A DNA stretch of 61,701 bases from Peribacillus frigoritolerans. GTDB taxonomy: Bacteria; Bacillota; Bacilli; Bacillales; DSM-1321. Location of the stretch: assembly GCF_001636405.1 (NCBI RefSeq), contig NZ_KV440950.1, positions 830,001 through 891,701 of the forward strand. Direction: 5' to 3'. Shown here one piece after another: positions 51,700 through 60,903 of this stretch. Numbering within the stretch: the stretch's first letter is position 1; every line of letters starts with the position of its first letter. A program made the position numbers and the translations under genes. The notes below the pieces were generated by a model. The model ran no database searches. It was not told the DNA's origin and saw only the letters and a program-made list of their open reading frames with translations.

Positions 51700-54600
51700 A
51701 TGACATACAATCAAATACCAAAAGCACAAGGGCTCTACCATCCTGAATTTGAACATGATGCATGTGGGATCGGTTTATACGCTCATTTAAAAGGGCTTGC
51801 TACACATGACATCGTCAAACAAGGACTGAATATGCTGTGCCAATTAGATCATCGCGGCGGACAAGGCAGCGATCCCCTTACAGGAGATGGCGCAGGATTA
51901 ATGGTACAGATTCCTGATGAATATTTCAGGCTGGCATGCCCGGAAATGAATTTGCCGGCAAAAGGACGCTATGGTGTAGGCATGCTCTTTTTCTCTAACA
52001 ATGATGATGAACGGAATGAAATCGAAGCTCGTTTGAATGCATTTATCGAACAAGAGGGCCAAACGTTATTAGGCTGGAGAACGGTTCCTGTTGATGCAAC
52101 GAAAATCGGGGAGGTCGGCAAGGAGACATGTCCGACGATCCGCCAAGTATTCATCGGGGCAAGCGTAGAGATGACCGATGATTTAGCTTTTGAGCGCAAA
52201 TTGTTCGTTATCAGAAAACAAGCTGAAAACTGGGCCCGGGAACGCGGAAATCGTTTTTATTTTGCCAGCCTTTCAAGTGCTACGATCGTATACAAAGGAT
52301 TGTTGACGCCAGAGCAGGTGGATGCTTTTTATCTTGATCTCCAACAGGAGTCTTTCGTTTCCGCTTTCGCTTTAGTGCATTCCCGCTTCAGTACGAATAC
52401 TTTTCCTAGCTGGGAACGGGCACATCCGAACCGTTACCTGATCCATAATGGTGAAATCAATACGCTTAGAGGCAATGTGAATTGGATGAAAGCGCGTGAG
52501 CAGCAGTTTGTTTCGGAAGCATTCGGGGATGACCTGCAAAAGGTCCTGCCTATTCTGGATATAGACGGCAGTGATTCCTCGATTCTTGATAATGCACTTG
52601 AATTCTTCGTGCTTGCCGGGCGTAAACCAGCACATGCGGCGATGATGCTCATTCCTGAACCGTGGACGGAAAATCCGCATATGACGAAGGAAAAGAAAGC
52701 ATTTTACGAATATCATAGCATGCTCATGGAGCCATGGGATGGACCGACGGCCATATCCTTTACGAATGGCAAGCAAATCGGTGCCATACTTGATCGAAAT
52801 GGTTTAAGGCCGGCAAGGTATTATGTAACAAAAGATGATTACATCATTTTCTCCTCTGAAGTCGGCGTGATCGATGTGGAGCCGGAGAATGTATTATATA
52901 AAGATCGTTTAAGTCCAGGCAGAATGCTTTTAATAGATTTAGAGGAAGGCCGTATTGTTTCCGATGAAGAGATCAAGTCGGAAATGGCCCAGGAAAATCC
53001 ATACCAGCAATGGCTGGACGACCAGCTTGTTCAATTAAGTGACGAAGAACCTGTGCTCGAAGGGGAGCCTTTGAATGATTTATTATTCAGGCAAAAAGCG
53101 TTCGGATACACATATGAAGATGTCCAAAAGTATTTACTGCCGGTCATTAACGAAGGCAAAGATCCACTGGGCAGCATGGGCAATGACATTCCGTTAGCGG
53201 TCTTATCAGATCGCCCGCAATCGCTTTTCAACTATTTCAAGCAATCTTTTGCACAGGTAACCAATCCGCCGATCGATTCGCTGCGTGAACAGATCGTCAC
53301 GTCAACGATGACATTTCTCGGTGCGGAAGGAGATTTGCTGAAGCCGGATGAAACGAACAGCCGCCGCATTCAATTGGATTCGCCTGTTTTGACGCCGGGT
53401 CAAATGCAGCAGTTGAAAGAAAATGCCTACCCTGAATTCAGGAGCAAAGTCATTCACACTTTATTTTCAGAAGATTTAGAGAGTGAACTCGATCGCATCT
53501 GCCGTGAAGCGGAACAAGCGATCGCTGATGGTGTCAGCCTTTTGATATTATCTGACAAGGATATGAGCAAGGAAAAAGCTGCGATTCCTTCCCTGCTGGC
53601 TGCGAGCGCCCTTCATCAAGAGCTGATCCGCCATGGTAACCGTACGAAGGTGAGCATTATCGTTGAATCGGGGGAAGCAAGGGAAGTCCATCATTATGCA
53701 TCCCTAATCGGGTATGGAGTGGATGCGATTTACCCGTATCTTGCCTATGAAACATATAAGCAGGCGGTATTGGAAGGCAGTTTGGCCACCAGCTACGAAG
53801 AAACGGTAAGGAAATATGTAAGCTCTGTGACAGAAGGCATCGTAAAAGTGATGTCGAAAATGGGGATTTCAACGATTCAAAGTTATCGCGGCGCACAAAT
53901 TTTCGAAGCGGTCGGAATCGGTGCTGATGTGATCGAACGCTATTTCAGCGGTACGGCATCGCAGCTTAGTGGAATCGATTTGGTAACGATCGCAGATGAA
54001 GCGTTGATTCGCCATAGGAAAGCTGCAGCCGATTCCCTTGATGAAACACTTGAAAGCGGAAGTGATTTTCAATGGAGAAAAACAGGGGAACATCATGCTT
54101 TCAATCCTAAAACGATCCATACATTGCAATGGGCGTGCCGGAAAGGCGATTATAATTTATTTAAGCAATATTCTCACTTGGCGAATGAAGAGAGACTTGG
54201 GTTTTTACGGAATTTATTCTCGTTCGATCAAAAACGCCAAAGCATTTCAATAGATGAAGTGGAATCCGTGGAATCCATCGTCAGCCGATTCAAAACGGGC
54301 GCGATGTCATTCGGTTCATTGAGTCAGGAAGCACATGAAACATTAGCGATCGCGATGAACCGTTTAGGCGGAAAAAGCAATAGCGGTGAAGGCGGGGAGC
54401 ATCCTAGCCGTTACCAACTGGATGAAAACGGCGATAATCGCCGCAGCGGTATTAAACAAATTGCGTCCGGCCGTTTTGGAGTGAAAAGCCATTACCTTGT
54501 TAATGCCGATGAACTTCAAATCAAAATGGCTCAAGGTGCTAAGCCGGGTGAAGGCGGCCAACTGCCCGGAAACAAAGTATATCCTTGGGTTGCAGAGGTC

Positions 54601-56250
54601 CGCGGTTCCACACCGGGTGTCGGCCTGATTTCACCGCCTCCGCATCACGATATCTATTCGATTGAAGATTTGGCACAGCTGATCCATGATTTGAAAAATG
54701 CGAACCGTGATGCCAGGATCAGCGTCAAGCTTGTGTCAAAAGCAGGCGTAGGCACAATCGCAGCCGGCGTGGCCAAAGGAGCCGCAGATGTCATCGTTAT
54801 CAGCGGGTATGATGGCGGTACGGGTGCATCACCAAAAACGAGTATCAAACATACGGGTCTTCCTTGGGAGCTGGGTCTTGCCGAAGCACACCAAACATTG
54901 ATGCTGAATGGCCTGCGCAGCCGTGTCGTCCTTGAAACGGATGGGAAGTTAATGACGGGACGCGATGTGGTCATGGCAGCTATCCTTGGAGCGGAAGAAT
55001 TCGGCTTTGCTACAGCACCGCTTGTGGTCCTAGGCTGTGTCATGATGCGTGCTTGCCATTTGGATACATGTCCTGTCGGGGTAGCTACCCAAAACCCTGA
55101 ACTTCGCAGCAAATTCACTGGAGATGCGGATCATGTCGTGAATTTCATGCGCTTCATCGCTGAGGAGGTCCGGGAAACGATGGCTGAGCTTGGCTTTAGA
55201 ACACTGGAAGAAATGGTCGGCCGCACTGATGTTTTACAAGTGAGCGAGCGGGCGCAAAACCATTGGAAAGCGAAGCATCTGGACTTGACGACACTTCTTT
55301 TCCAACCGGAGGGGATTCGTACGTATCAACTTCCGCAAAACCATAAAATAGAAGAATCTTTGGATATCCGTGAAATTTTACCTGTTGTGGAGCCTGCTTT
55401 AAATGACCAAACCCAGGTGGATGTCAGCTTCCCGATTACCAATGTGAACCGTGTGGTCGGAACGATTGTCGGCAGTGAAGTATCCAAACGCTACGGTGAG
55501 GAAGGGTTGCCTGAAGATACGATCACACTTCGTTTTACAGGATCGGCGGGCCAGAGCTTCGGTGCGTTCATTCCAAAGGGGATGTCGATGTATTTGACTG
55601 GTGATGTGAATGACTATGTTGGGAAAGGCTTATCTGGCGGGAAGATCATTGTCACGGCACCTTCTGGCAATCAGATCGAGGCCGGGGACAATGTAATTGC
55701 CGGAAATATCGCCTTATATGGTGCAACAAGCGGCGAGGCCTACATTAATGGGCGTGCGGGAGAAAGATTTGCCGTACGGAACAGTGGAGTCAATGTCGTC
55801 GTTGAAGGAATAGGAGACCATGGCTGTGAGTATATGACAGGCGGACGCGTGGTCATTCTGGGTGACGTCGGCAAAAACTTTGCGGCAGGCATGTCAGGCG
55901 GCATCGCTTATGTACTTGCTGATGATGCAGAAGAATTCAAGGCATTATGCAATGGTGAAATGATAGAATTCGAGACGCTTGATGATATGGATGATGCCAA
56001 AGAGGTAAAAGAAATGCTTTACAGCCACCTTCATTATACTGAAAGTGCCAAAGCATCGTATGTACTGGAGAACTGGGAGGATTTCGCCAAGAAATTCGTA
56101 AAAGTCATTCCGAAAGATTACAAACGGATGATCAAAAGCATCAATGAGCAGAAGCGTGCAGGGCTATCGGATGAAAAAGCGATCATGAGTGCATTCCAAG
56201 CAAATGCCATTCAAGATAAAAAAGTCACTAAACAAGCTGTGATGCAGTAA
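51700..56250 (+). CDS. gltA: Glutamate synthase large subunit
   Basis: A 1516-aa NADPH-GOGAT alpha subunit that makes glutamate from glutamine and 2-oxoglutarate. The N-terminal Ntn amidotransferase would expose Cys22 after propeptide removal (HDACGIGLYAHLKG). The central and FMN/synthase domains follow, with SGEGGEHPSRYQ and AKPGEGGQLPGNKVYPWVA. The 3Fe-4S cysteines lie in CVMMRACHLDTCPVG (about 1114-1128), and the C-terminal beta-helix has the usual G-x-x-G repeats. It is called gltB in enteric nomenclature. The ATG at 51700 follows GGGGGCG. Control is by GltC. Confidence 0.97.
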   Translation: MTYNQIPKAQGLYHPEFEHDACGIGLYAHLKGLATHDIVKQGLNMLCQLDHRGGQGSDPLTGDGAGLMVQIPDEYFRLACPEMNLPAKGRYGVGMLFFSNNDDERNEIEARLNAFIEQEGQTLLGWRTVPVDATKIGEVGKETCPTIRQVFIGASVEMTDDLAFERKLFVIRKQAENWARERGNRFYFASLSSATIVYKGLLTPEQVDAFYLDLQQESFVSAFALVHSRFSTNTFPSWERAHPNRYLIHNGEINTLRGNVNWMKAREQQFVSEAFGDDLQKVLPILDIDGSDSSILDNALEFFVLAGRKPAHAAMMLIPEPWTENPHMTKEKKAFYEYHSMLMEPWDGPTAISFTNGKQIGAILDRNGLRPARYYVTKDDYIIFSSEVGVIDVEPENVLYKDRLSPGRMLLIDLEEGRIVSDEEIKSEMAQENPYQQWLDDQLVQLSDEEPVLEGEPLNDLLFRQKAFGYTYEDVQKYLLPVINEGKDPLGSMGNDIPLAVLSDRPQSLFNYFKQSFAQVTNPPIDSLREQIVTSTMTFLGAEGDLLKPDETNSRRIQLDSPVLTPGQMQQLKENAYPEFRSKVIHTLFSEDLESELDRICREAEQAIADGVSLLILSDKDMSKEKAAIPSLLAASALHQELIRHGNRTKVSIIVESGEAREVHHYASLIGYGVDAIYPYLAYETYKQAVLEGSLATSYEETVRKYVSSVTEGIVKVMSKMGISTIQSYRGAQIFEAVGIGADVIERYFSGTASQLSGIDLVTIADEALIRHRKAAADSLDETLESGSDFQWRKTGEHHAFNPKTIHTLQWACRKGDYNLFKQYSHLANEERLGFLRNLFSFDQKRQSISIDEVESVESIVSRFKTGAMSFGSLSQEAHETLAIAMNRLGGKSNSGEGGEHPSRYQLDENGDNRRSGIKQIASGRFGVKSHYLVNADELQIKMAQGAKPGEGGQLPGNKVYPWVAEVRGSTPGVGLISPPPHHDIYSIEDLAQLIHDLKNANRDARISVKLVSKAGVGTIAAGVAKGAADVIVISGYDGGTGASPKTSIKHTGLPWELGLAEAHQTLMLNGLRSRVVLETDGKLMTGRDVVMAAILGAEEFGFATAPLVVLGCVMMRACHLDTCPVGVATQNPELRSKFTGDADHVVNFMRFIAEEVRETMAELGFRTLEEMVGRTDVLQVSERAQNHWKAKHLDLTTLLFQPEGIRTYQLPQNHKIEESLDIREILPVVEPALNDQTQVDVSFPITNVNRVVGTIVGSEVSKRYGEEGLPEDTITLRFTGSAGQSFGAFIPKGMSMYLTGDVNDYVGKGLSGGKIIVTAPSGNQIEAGDNVIAGNIALYGATSGEAYINGRAGERFAVRNSGVNVVVEGIGDHGCEYMTGGRVVILGDVGKNFAAGMSGGIAYVLADDAEEFKALCNGEMIEFETLDDMDDAKEVKEMLYSHLHYTESAKASYVLENWEDFAKKFVKVIPKDYKRMIKSINEQKRAGLSDEKAIMSAFQANAIQDKKVTKQAVMQ

Positions 56251-56266
56251 GGAAGGGGAGAGAAAG

Positions 56267-57748
56267 ATGGGAAAAGCAACAGGATTTATGGATTATCCGC
56301 GAGAAAAACCAAAAGACCGGAATCCTCTCACTCGTTTAAACGACTGGAGAGAGTATACAGCTCCTTTCTCTGACGAAAAGTTAAGTACACAGGGAGCGCG
56401 GTGTATGGACTGCGCCACCCCTTTCTGCCATATGGGCATGGAATTGAACCGAGTCACTACGGGCTGTCCGATTCATAACCTTATTCCGGAGTGGAATGAT
56501 TTGGTGTACCGCGGCAGATGGAAAGAAGCATTGGACCGTTTATCGAAAACGAATAATTTCCCTGAATTCACCGGGCGCGTCTGCCCGGCCCCATGTGAAG
56601 GGTCTTGTACGGTAGCGATAAGCGATCCTGCCGTTACCATCAAGAACATAGAACGGACCATCATCGATAAAGGATTTGAAAATGGCTGGATAACGCCTCG
56701 CATCCCTGAAAGCAGGACCGGCAAGAAAATTGCCATCATCGGTTCAGGCCCGGCAGGAATGGCGAGTGCCGACCAGTTGAATCAAGCAGGTCATTCGGTC
56801 ACGGTTTATGAGCGCTCAGACCGTGCAGGCGGGCTGTTGACATACGGAATCCCGAACATGAAACTTGAAAAGGATATCGTTGCACGCCGAATCAAATTAT
56901 TGACCCAGGAAGGCATCGATTTCATTACCAATACAGAAGTAGGCAAAGATATAACAGCTGAAGAACTGCAAGATCAGTATGATGCAGTCATCCTTTGCAC
57001 AGGTGCCCAAAAGCAGCGTGACCTGGTAATTGAAGGACGCGGGGCATCAGGCATTCACCTTGCAATGGATTACTTGACTACATCGACTAAAAGCCTGTTG
57101 GACTCCAATTTTGAAGACGGCAAGTTCATCGACACAAAGGGGAAGGATGTCATCGTCATCGGCGGCGGGGATACAGGAGCTGACTGTGTCGCGACTGCCC
57201 TTCGCCAGGGATGTAAGAGCGTCGTACAATTCGGGAAGCATCCAATCCTTCCCACGGCCCGTACATCTGATAATATGTGGCCGGCCTACCCGAATGTCTT
57301 TTCCCTTGATTATGCGTATGAAGAAGCGGAAGCGAAATTCGGTGCAGATCCGCGTCAATATTCAATCCAAACAAAAAAAATCGTCGCCGATGAAAATGGC
57401 AACGTTAAAGAACTGCACACAATCTCCATGGAAAAAATCAAAGGCGATGACGGAATGTACATTTTCAGGGAAGTTCCAGGAACTGAAAAAGTATGGCCTG
57501 CACAATTCGTTTTCATCGCAATCGGATTTGAAGGAACGGAAATGCCGCTATTAACTCAATTTGGCGTAGAAACAGTCAATCAAAAAATTGATGCCGTCTA
57601 TGGCGAATACAGAACGAATGTCGAAGGGGTTTTCGCTGCCGGAGATGCAAGAAGAGGGCAAAGCCTCATCGTTTGGGCAATCAATGAAGGCCGAGAAGTG
57701 GCAAGAGAAGTGGACCGCTACTTGATGGGCGCAACCGTATTGCCTTAA
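56267..57748 (+). CDS. gltB: Glutamate synthase small subunit
   Basis: A 493-aa NADPH-dependent, FAD-containing beta subunit that passes electrons to the large subunit. N-terminal cysteines for two 4Fe-4S clusters are seen (CMDCATPFCHMG, then CPAPCEGSC). The FAD motif is IIGSGPAGMASADQL (about 153-167), the NADPH motif VIGGGDTGADCVATA (about 296-310), and the C-terminal GDARRGQSLIVWAI. It is 16 bp after gltA in the same operon, with an AGGAAGGGG site. It is called gltD in enterics. Confidence 0.97.
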   Translation: MGKATGFMDYPREKPKDRNPLTRLNDWREYTAPFSDEKLSTQGARCMDCATPFCHMGMELNRVTTGCPIHNLIPEWNDLVYRGRWKEALDRLSKTNNFPEFTGRVCPAPCEGSCTVAISDPAVTIKNIERTIIDKGFENGWITPRIPESRTGKKIAIIGSGPAGMASADQLNQAGHSVTVYERSDRAGGLLTYGIPNMKLEKDIVARRIKLLTQEGIDFITNTEVGKDITAEELQDQYDAVILCTGAQKQRDLVIEGRGASGIHLAMDYLTTSTKSLLDSNFEDGKFIDTKGKDVIVIGGGDTGADCVATALRQGCKSVVQFGKHPILPTARTSDNMWPAYPNVFSLDYAYEEAEAKFGADPRQYSIQTKKIVADENGNVKELHTISMEKIKGDDGMYIFREVPGTEKVWPAQFVFIAIGFEGTEMPLLTQFGVETVNQKIDAVYGEYRTNVEGVFAAGDARRGQSLIVWAINEGREVAREVDRYLMGATVLP

Positions 57749-57754
57749 ATTTTT

Positions 57755-57789
57755 AAAAAAGAAGTGCCATTATGGCGCTTCTTTTTTTT
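57755..57789 (+). terminator. Terminator after gltB
   Basis: GAAGTGCCA pairs with TGGCGCTTC around a TTA loop, with six As before and eight Ts after. Confidence 0.9.
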
Positions 57790-57806
57790 CTGTGGTGGGA
57801 AATATG

Positions 57807-58012
57807 TACTCACGAGTAAATGCCCGGAATTCACGAGTAAAGCGTCGAAACTCACGAGTAAATGCCCGGAATTCACGAGTAAAACGTCGAAACTCACGAG
57901 TAAATGCCCGGAATTCACGAGTAAAACGTCGAAACTCACGAGTAAATCCCCGGAATTCACGAGTAAAACGCCGAAACTCACGAGTTAATGTACAAAACTC
58001 ACGAGTATAAGC
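57807..58012 (+). repeat. Array C: ten 21-bp-phased ACTCACGAGTAAA units
   Basis: Cores start at 57808, 57829, 57850, 57871, 57892, 57913, 57934, 57955, 57976 and 57997, every step exactly 21 bp. Linkers alternate between TGCCCGGA and ACGTCGAA types, giving a 42-bp higher-order unit in the first eight copies. It lies between the gltB terminator and the convergent MEDS gene. Confidence 0.97.
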
Positions 58013-58091
58013 TCATAACTAACAATATTCCGGCTTAAATATACAAGGAATTCACAACAAGTTGTTAGTAATCATTAAAATGCAATGGAAA

Positions 58092-58122
58092 ACAACACGC
58101 TTAGGGGAATCCTAAGCGTGTA
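58092..58122 (-). terminator. Terminator after the MEDS gene
   Basis: An 11-bp perfect stem ACACGCTTAGG/CCTAAGCGTGT. On the minus strand TTGTTTTCC follows. Confidence 0.7.
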
Positions 58123-58133
58123 AGTGTATTATT

Positions 58134-58697
58134 TCAAACAGATGGCAAGTATTGTTCACAGATGGTGATATCATCGTCTTCTAGAACATAAGGATGTGTT
58201 TCCAGTAAAATGGTTTTCAGGTATTCTGGCATCCTCTCACCTTTGTACGCACAAATTAATGGAAATGACAGCAGATTTACAGCTTTGTCTACTGTTCTCT
58301 CAAATTCCTCTATGATATGCAGGGGCTCTTCCAAGGTTGCCCATTCCACATGTGCCCATGATCGGAAAGAGATTTTATTTTTGACATAGGGCTGAACCGT
58401 TTTATTAAAGTATTCTTCGATTGCAGGAGGATGATAACTGCCGCTTGAGCAATAGAAATCGAAGTTGTTCACAAAGTGAAGGAGCTTCATTTGATCTTTT
58501 GTTAACCGAGTGCTTAGTTCTTTATGGATAATGGGGTAAATACGGTCATTTTCAACAAGAATGACGTAATCCCCCGCCATGATGCCATCTTGGATATAAC
58601 TTAAAACTTGTTTAATGTAATTTTCCATTTGATTATAGGAATATAGCACATGAACATTTTTTTGGTCTTCGAACAACTGATTCATTTTGCTTTTCAA
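58134..58697 (-). CDS. MEDS domain protein
   Basis: A 187-aa protein with a MEDS-type sensory domain (NVHVLYSYNQMENYIKQVLSYIQDGI, about residues 12-37), a fold related to the RecA/DcmR-like sensory proteins found near regulators of spore and stress genes. No output domain is fused. The frame is open with an ATG at 58730, but that codon overlaps a TATAAT (58734-58729) with TTGTCC 16 bp upstream, so it would precede the transcript. The TTG at 58697, 7 nt after AGAAGGA, is the likelier start. Confidence 0.75.
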   Translation of the reverse strand: MKSKMNQLFEDQKNVHVLYSYNQMENYIKQVLSYIQDGIMAGDYVILVENDRIYPIIHKELSTRLTKDQMKLLHFVNNFDFYCSSGSYHPPAIEEYFNKTVQPYVKNKISFRSWAHVEWATLEEPLHIIEEFERTVDKAVNLLSFPLICAYKGERMPEYLKTILLETHPYVLEDDDITICEQYLPSV

Positions 58698-58728
58698 TAT
58701 ATCAATCCTTCTTTCATGTATCGTTTCC

Positions 58729-58756
58729 ATTATACTAGAATTCCATAGCAGGACAA
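58729..58756 (-). promoter_or_regulatory. Promoter of the MEDS gene
   Basis: On the minus strand TTGTCC (58756-58751), a 16-bp spacer and a perfect TATAAT (58734-58729). Its position rules out the upstream ATG at 58730 as the start. Confidence 0.65.
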
Positions 58757-58783
58757 AATGAGAGTTTTTTAACAAGGGCAAAA

Positions 58784-58815
58784 AGCAATCCTTCTCCATT
58801 GAAGGATTGCTTTTC
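58784..58815 (-). terminator. Terminator after the EF-G-binding protein gene
   Basis: GCAATCCTTC pairs with GAAGGATTGC around a 6-nt loop. On the minus strand five Ts follow, on the plus strand four. Confidence 0.88.
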
Positions 58816-58819
58816 CGTT

Positions 58820-59455
58820 TTATTTCAGCCGTTCGATCAGGTCGGTCATTTTATCCAAAGTGGTTATGTTCTGGTTGCATTTCATACTGTCCAGACAAAT
58901 ATAATTCCCTTTTTTAATGAATGTCCCTTGGACGGTTCCTTTTGTTTCAGACATGAACATCCCTACTTCTTCAAAGCGGCTGCATATGGCACAGATCCCT
59001 TTTTTGTTGGCAGGTTTAATGGTTCCATGCAATCCGGTGAGTTTATGATGATGGGGGGCAATGATGAATTTCTTTCCGGATCCGACATCATCCCATCCCA
59101 GGTATGAAATCTCTCTCAAATCGATGTTTTCCAACAAAGGGGTTTTTAATTTCTTTGCTTTAGGAAATAGTTTTTTTATCGTTTTTTCGGTTACTTCTTT
59201 AAATGGTATCACAAATGGCTTCACCTGTAGTAGAAAGGCTTCGGCTTGTGCGGGATCTTTGATGGTATCCACTGGGTCCAGCAGTTGTTTTTGCTCTTCG
59301 CTCAAGTCACTGAATAAGCTTAGTACCCTTTCTTTGGCGACTGTTTTCAGGGTGTTGATCACATCCTTATCGTTGGCAGTCGCGTGTCCATTTATGAGAA
59401 TTTGTGTTTGGGATTTTATGAAGTTATACTGCTCGCTCCTGATAAAAGGTTCCAT
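58820..59455 (-). CDS. FusB/FusC-family EF-G-binding protein
   Basis: A 211-aa protein of the FusB group. An N-terminal helical bundle (about 1-80) is followed by a C-terminal zinc-binding domain with CAICSRFEEVGMF (about 155-167) and YICLDSMKCNQNI (about 186-198), the four-cysteine finger of this family. FusB proteins bind elongation factor G and free it from ribosomes stalled by fusidic acid; chromosomal homologues can give intrinsic resistance. The ATG at 59455 is 8 nt after AGGAG; a GTG three codons earlier is possible. Confidence 0.88.
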   Translation of the reverse strand: MEPFIRSEQYNFIKSQTQILINGHATANDKDVINTLKTVAKERVLSLFSDLSEEQKQLLDPVDTIKDPAQAEAFLLQVKPFVIPFKEVTEKTIKKLFPKAKKLKTPLLENIDLREISYLGWDDVGSGKKFIIAPHHHKLTGLHGTIKPANKKGICAICSRFEEVGMFMSETKGTVQGTFIKKGNYICLDSMKCNQNITTLDKMTDLIERLK

Positions 59456-59562
59456 TTTCTTCACTCCTGTTTCTTCAAGTGTTACCGTTTCTCTTTACTT
59501 TACATAAATTGCATCTGCTTTAAAAGGGGGGAAACGACTAAGAAACATACTCGGCATACAAA

Positions 59563-59588
59563 TAGCACTGATATCATTATCAGTGCTA
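59563..59588 (-). terminator. Hairpin after the CD3324-like gene
   Basis: GCACTGATA pairs with TATCAGTGC around TCAT. On the minus strand TATTTG follows, a weak U-tract. Confidence 0.65.
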
Positions 59589-59600
59589 CCCGTGTAATCT

Positions 59601-59864
59601 TTATTTAGAATATACGATTTTCTTGATGGTTTCCGCGGAGAGAAAATATTCCTCGGCTAATTGATGGATGGAATGCCCGTCTTTGAAAGCATATTTTATA
59701 GAGGCATTTCGGTCATCGATCAATTCCCTTGATCCCGAACGGGTTCCCCATTTGTGATGGGCTTTTTCGGGTTTAGGGATATATATGGTTTCACCTTGCA
59801 CATACTTTTGAATTTCAACGATCAGCTTTTCAGGTAAAACGGCCGTCGCTTTTACATATTTCAT
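59601..59864 (-). CDS. CD3324-family small protein
   Basis: An 87-aa protein matching the short CD3324-type family: KYVKATAVLPEKLIVEIQKYVQGE at the start, then IPKPEKAHHKWGTRSGSR and a C-terminal helix-turn-helix-like IHQLAEEYFLSAETIKKIVYSK. It is probably a DNA-binding or phage-activator-like (Mor-related) regulator, but the target is unknown. The ATG at 59864 is preceded by AAGGGGCTGG; the longer frame upstream is not family-like. Confidence 0.8.
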   Translation of the reverse strand: MKYVKATAVLPEKLIVEIQKYVQGETIYIPKPEKAHHKWGTRSGSRELIDDRNASIKYAFKDGHSIHQLAEEYFLSAETIKKIVYSK

Positions 59865-59945
59865 TTCTGCCAGCCCCTTATTCTTTATTAAGAATGAAAT
59901 AAGGTGCAAAGCCGAATATTAGAAATGATAAGGCGGGCGATTAAT

Positions 59946-60038
59946 TTAGCTTAATTCAACCCCATGCAAAGTATCGCCTCCAATACTAGGCTTTGCATGA
60001 GACGCTGCAGAAGGTGGCATTAACATTCGTATTGCCAT
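59946..60038 (-). CDS. 30-aa peptide of unknown function
   Basis: A 30-aa ORF with an unusually strong GGGGAGGTG ribosome site before the ATG. The peptide starts MAIRMLMPPSAASHAKPS and ends IGGDTLHGVELS; it has no signal core, Cys or known RiPP recognition motif that I can name. It is divergent from the SDR-like gene. The initiation signal argues for real translation; function is not inferable. Confidence 0.55.
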   Translation of the reverse strand: MAIRMLMPPSAASHAKPSIGGDTLHGVELS

Positions 60039-60222
60039 CTTTACACCTCCCCTTTGTGTTTCTGAAGAACACGTGTTGTTCTTATTATAAAATAGAATAG
60101 GGTGAGTTGCCAAACTTTTTCCAATGTTAAAGCTGAATCGTCGGGCTAATTGTTTGATAATGTTCTGAGTCCATGAAATAATTTGGAGGGAAACCAAACT
60201 AAACATTATGGGAGCTGACTTT

Positions 60223-60867
60223 ATGAAAGTATTCGTAGTTGGGGCAAATGGGCAGATCGGTAAACATCTTGTAGACTTATTAAAAGACAGCCCGGATCAT
60301 AGTGTACGGGCAATGGTTCGCAAAGAAGAACAAAGTGAGCATTTTAAGAAAAATGGAATTGAATCTGCAGTCGTCAGTTTAACTGGATCAGTGGATGAGA
60401 TTGCCAATGCGGCAAAAGGCTGCAATGCCATCGTGTTCACAGCAGGGTCCGGGGGTAGCACCGGTGCTGATCAAACGCTGTTGATTGATCTGGATGGTGC
60501 AGTTAAAACGATTGAAGCGGCAGAAATCTTGGGAATCGACCGATTCATCATGGTGAGTGCTTTTCAGGCCAATAATCGCGAAAACTGGAATGAAGCCATC
60601 AAACCCTATTATGTGGCCAAGCACTATGCGGATAGGGCATTGTTACAAAGCGATTTAAATTATACGATCATTCGGCCTGGCGGTCTGGTTAATGAACCGG
60701 GAACGGGCAAAGTGACCGCCGCCGAGGAATTGGAAAGAGGCTCGATTGCCCGTGAAGATGTGGCTCGAACGATCCTTGCTTCATTGACCGATGAAAATAC
60801 CTATAAGCGTTCATTTGATTTAATCTCTGGCGATACTGCAATCGCGGAAGCCTTGAGGAAAATTTAA
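60223..60867 (+). CDS. NAD(P)-binding protein, atypical SDR
   Basis: A 214-aa Rossmann protein of the NAD(P)H-binding (NmrA-like, YhfK/YwnB) group. The cofactor motif is VVGANGQIGKHLVDLL at residues 5-20; FTAGSGGSTGADQT and the YYVAKHYAD segment (Tyr-x3-Lys) follow, then IIRPGGLVNEPGTG. It is probably a reductase or redox-sensing protein with an unknown substrate. The ATG at 60223 follows GGGAG. Confidence 0.85.
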   Translation: MKVFVVGANGQIGKHLVDLLKDSPDHSVRAMVRKEEQSEHFKKNGIESAVVSLTGSVDEIANAAKGCNAIVFTAGSGGSTGADQTLLIDLDGAVKTIEAAEILGIDRFIMVSAFQANNRENWNEAIKPYYVAKHYADRALLQSDLNYTIIRPGGLVNEPGTGKVTAAEELERGSIAREDVARTILASLTDENTYKRSFDLISGDTAIAEALRKI

Positions 60868-60903
60868 CGTAAAACAGGGGCAGGGCCACTCAGTGGTCTC
60901 TGC

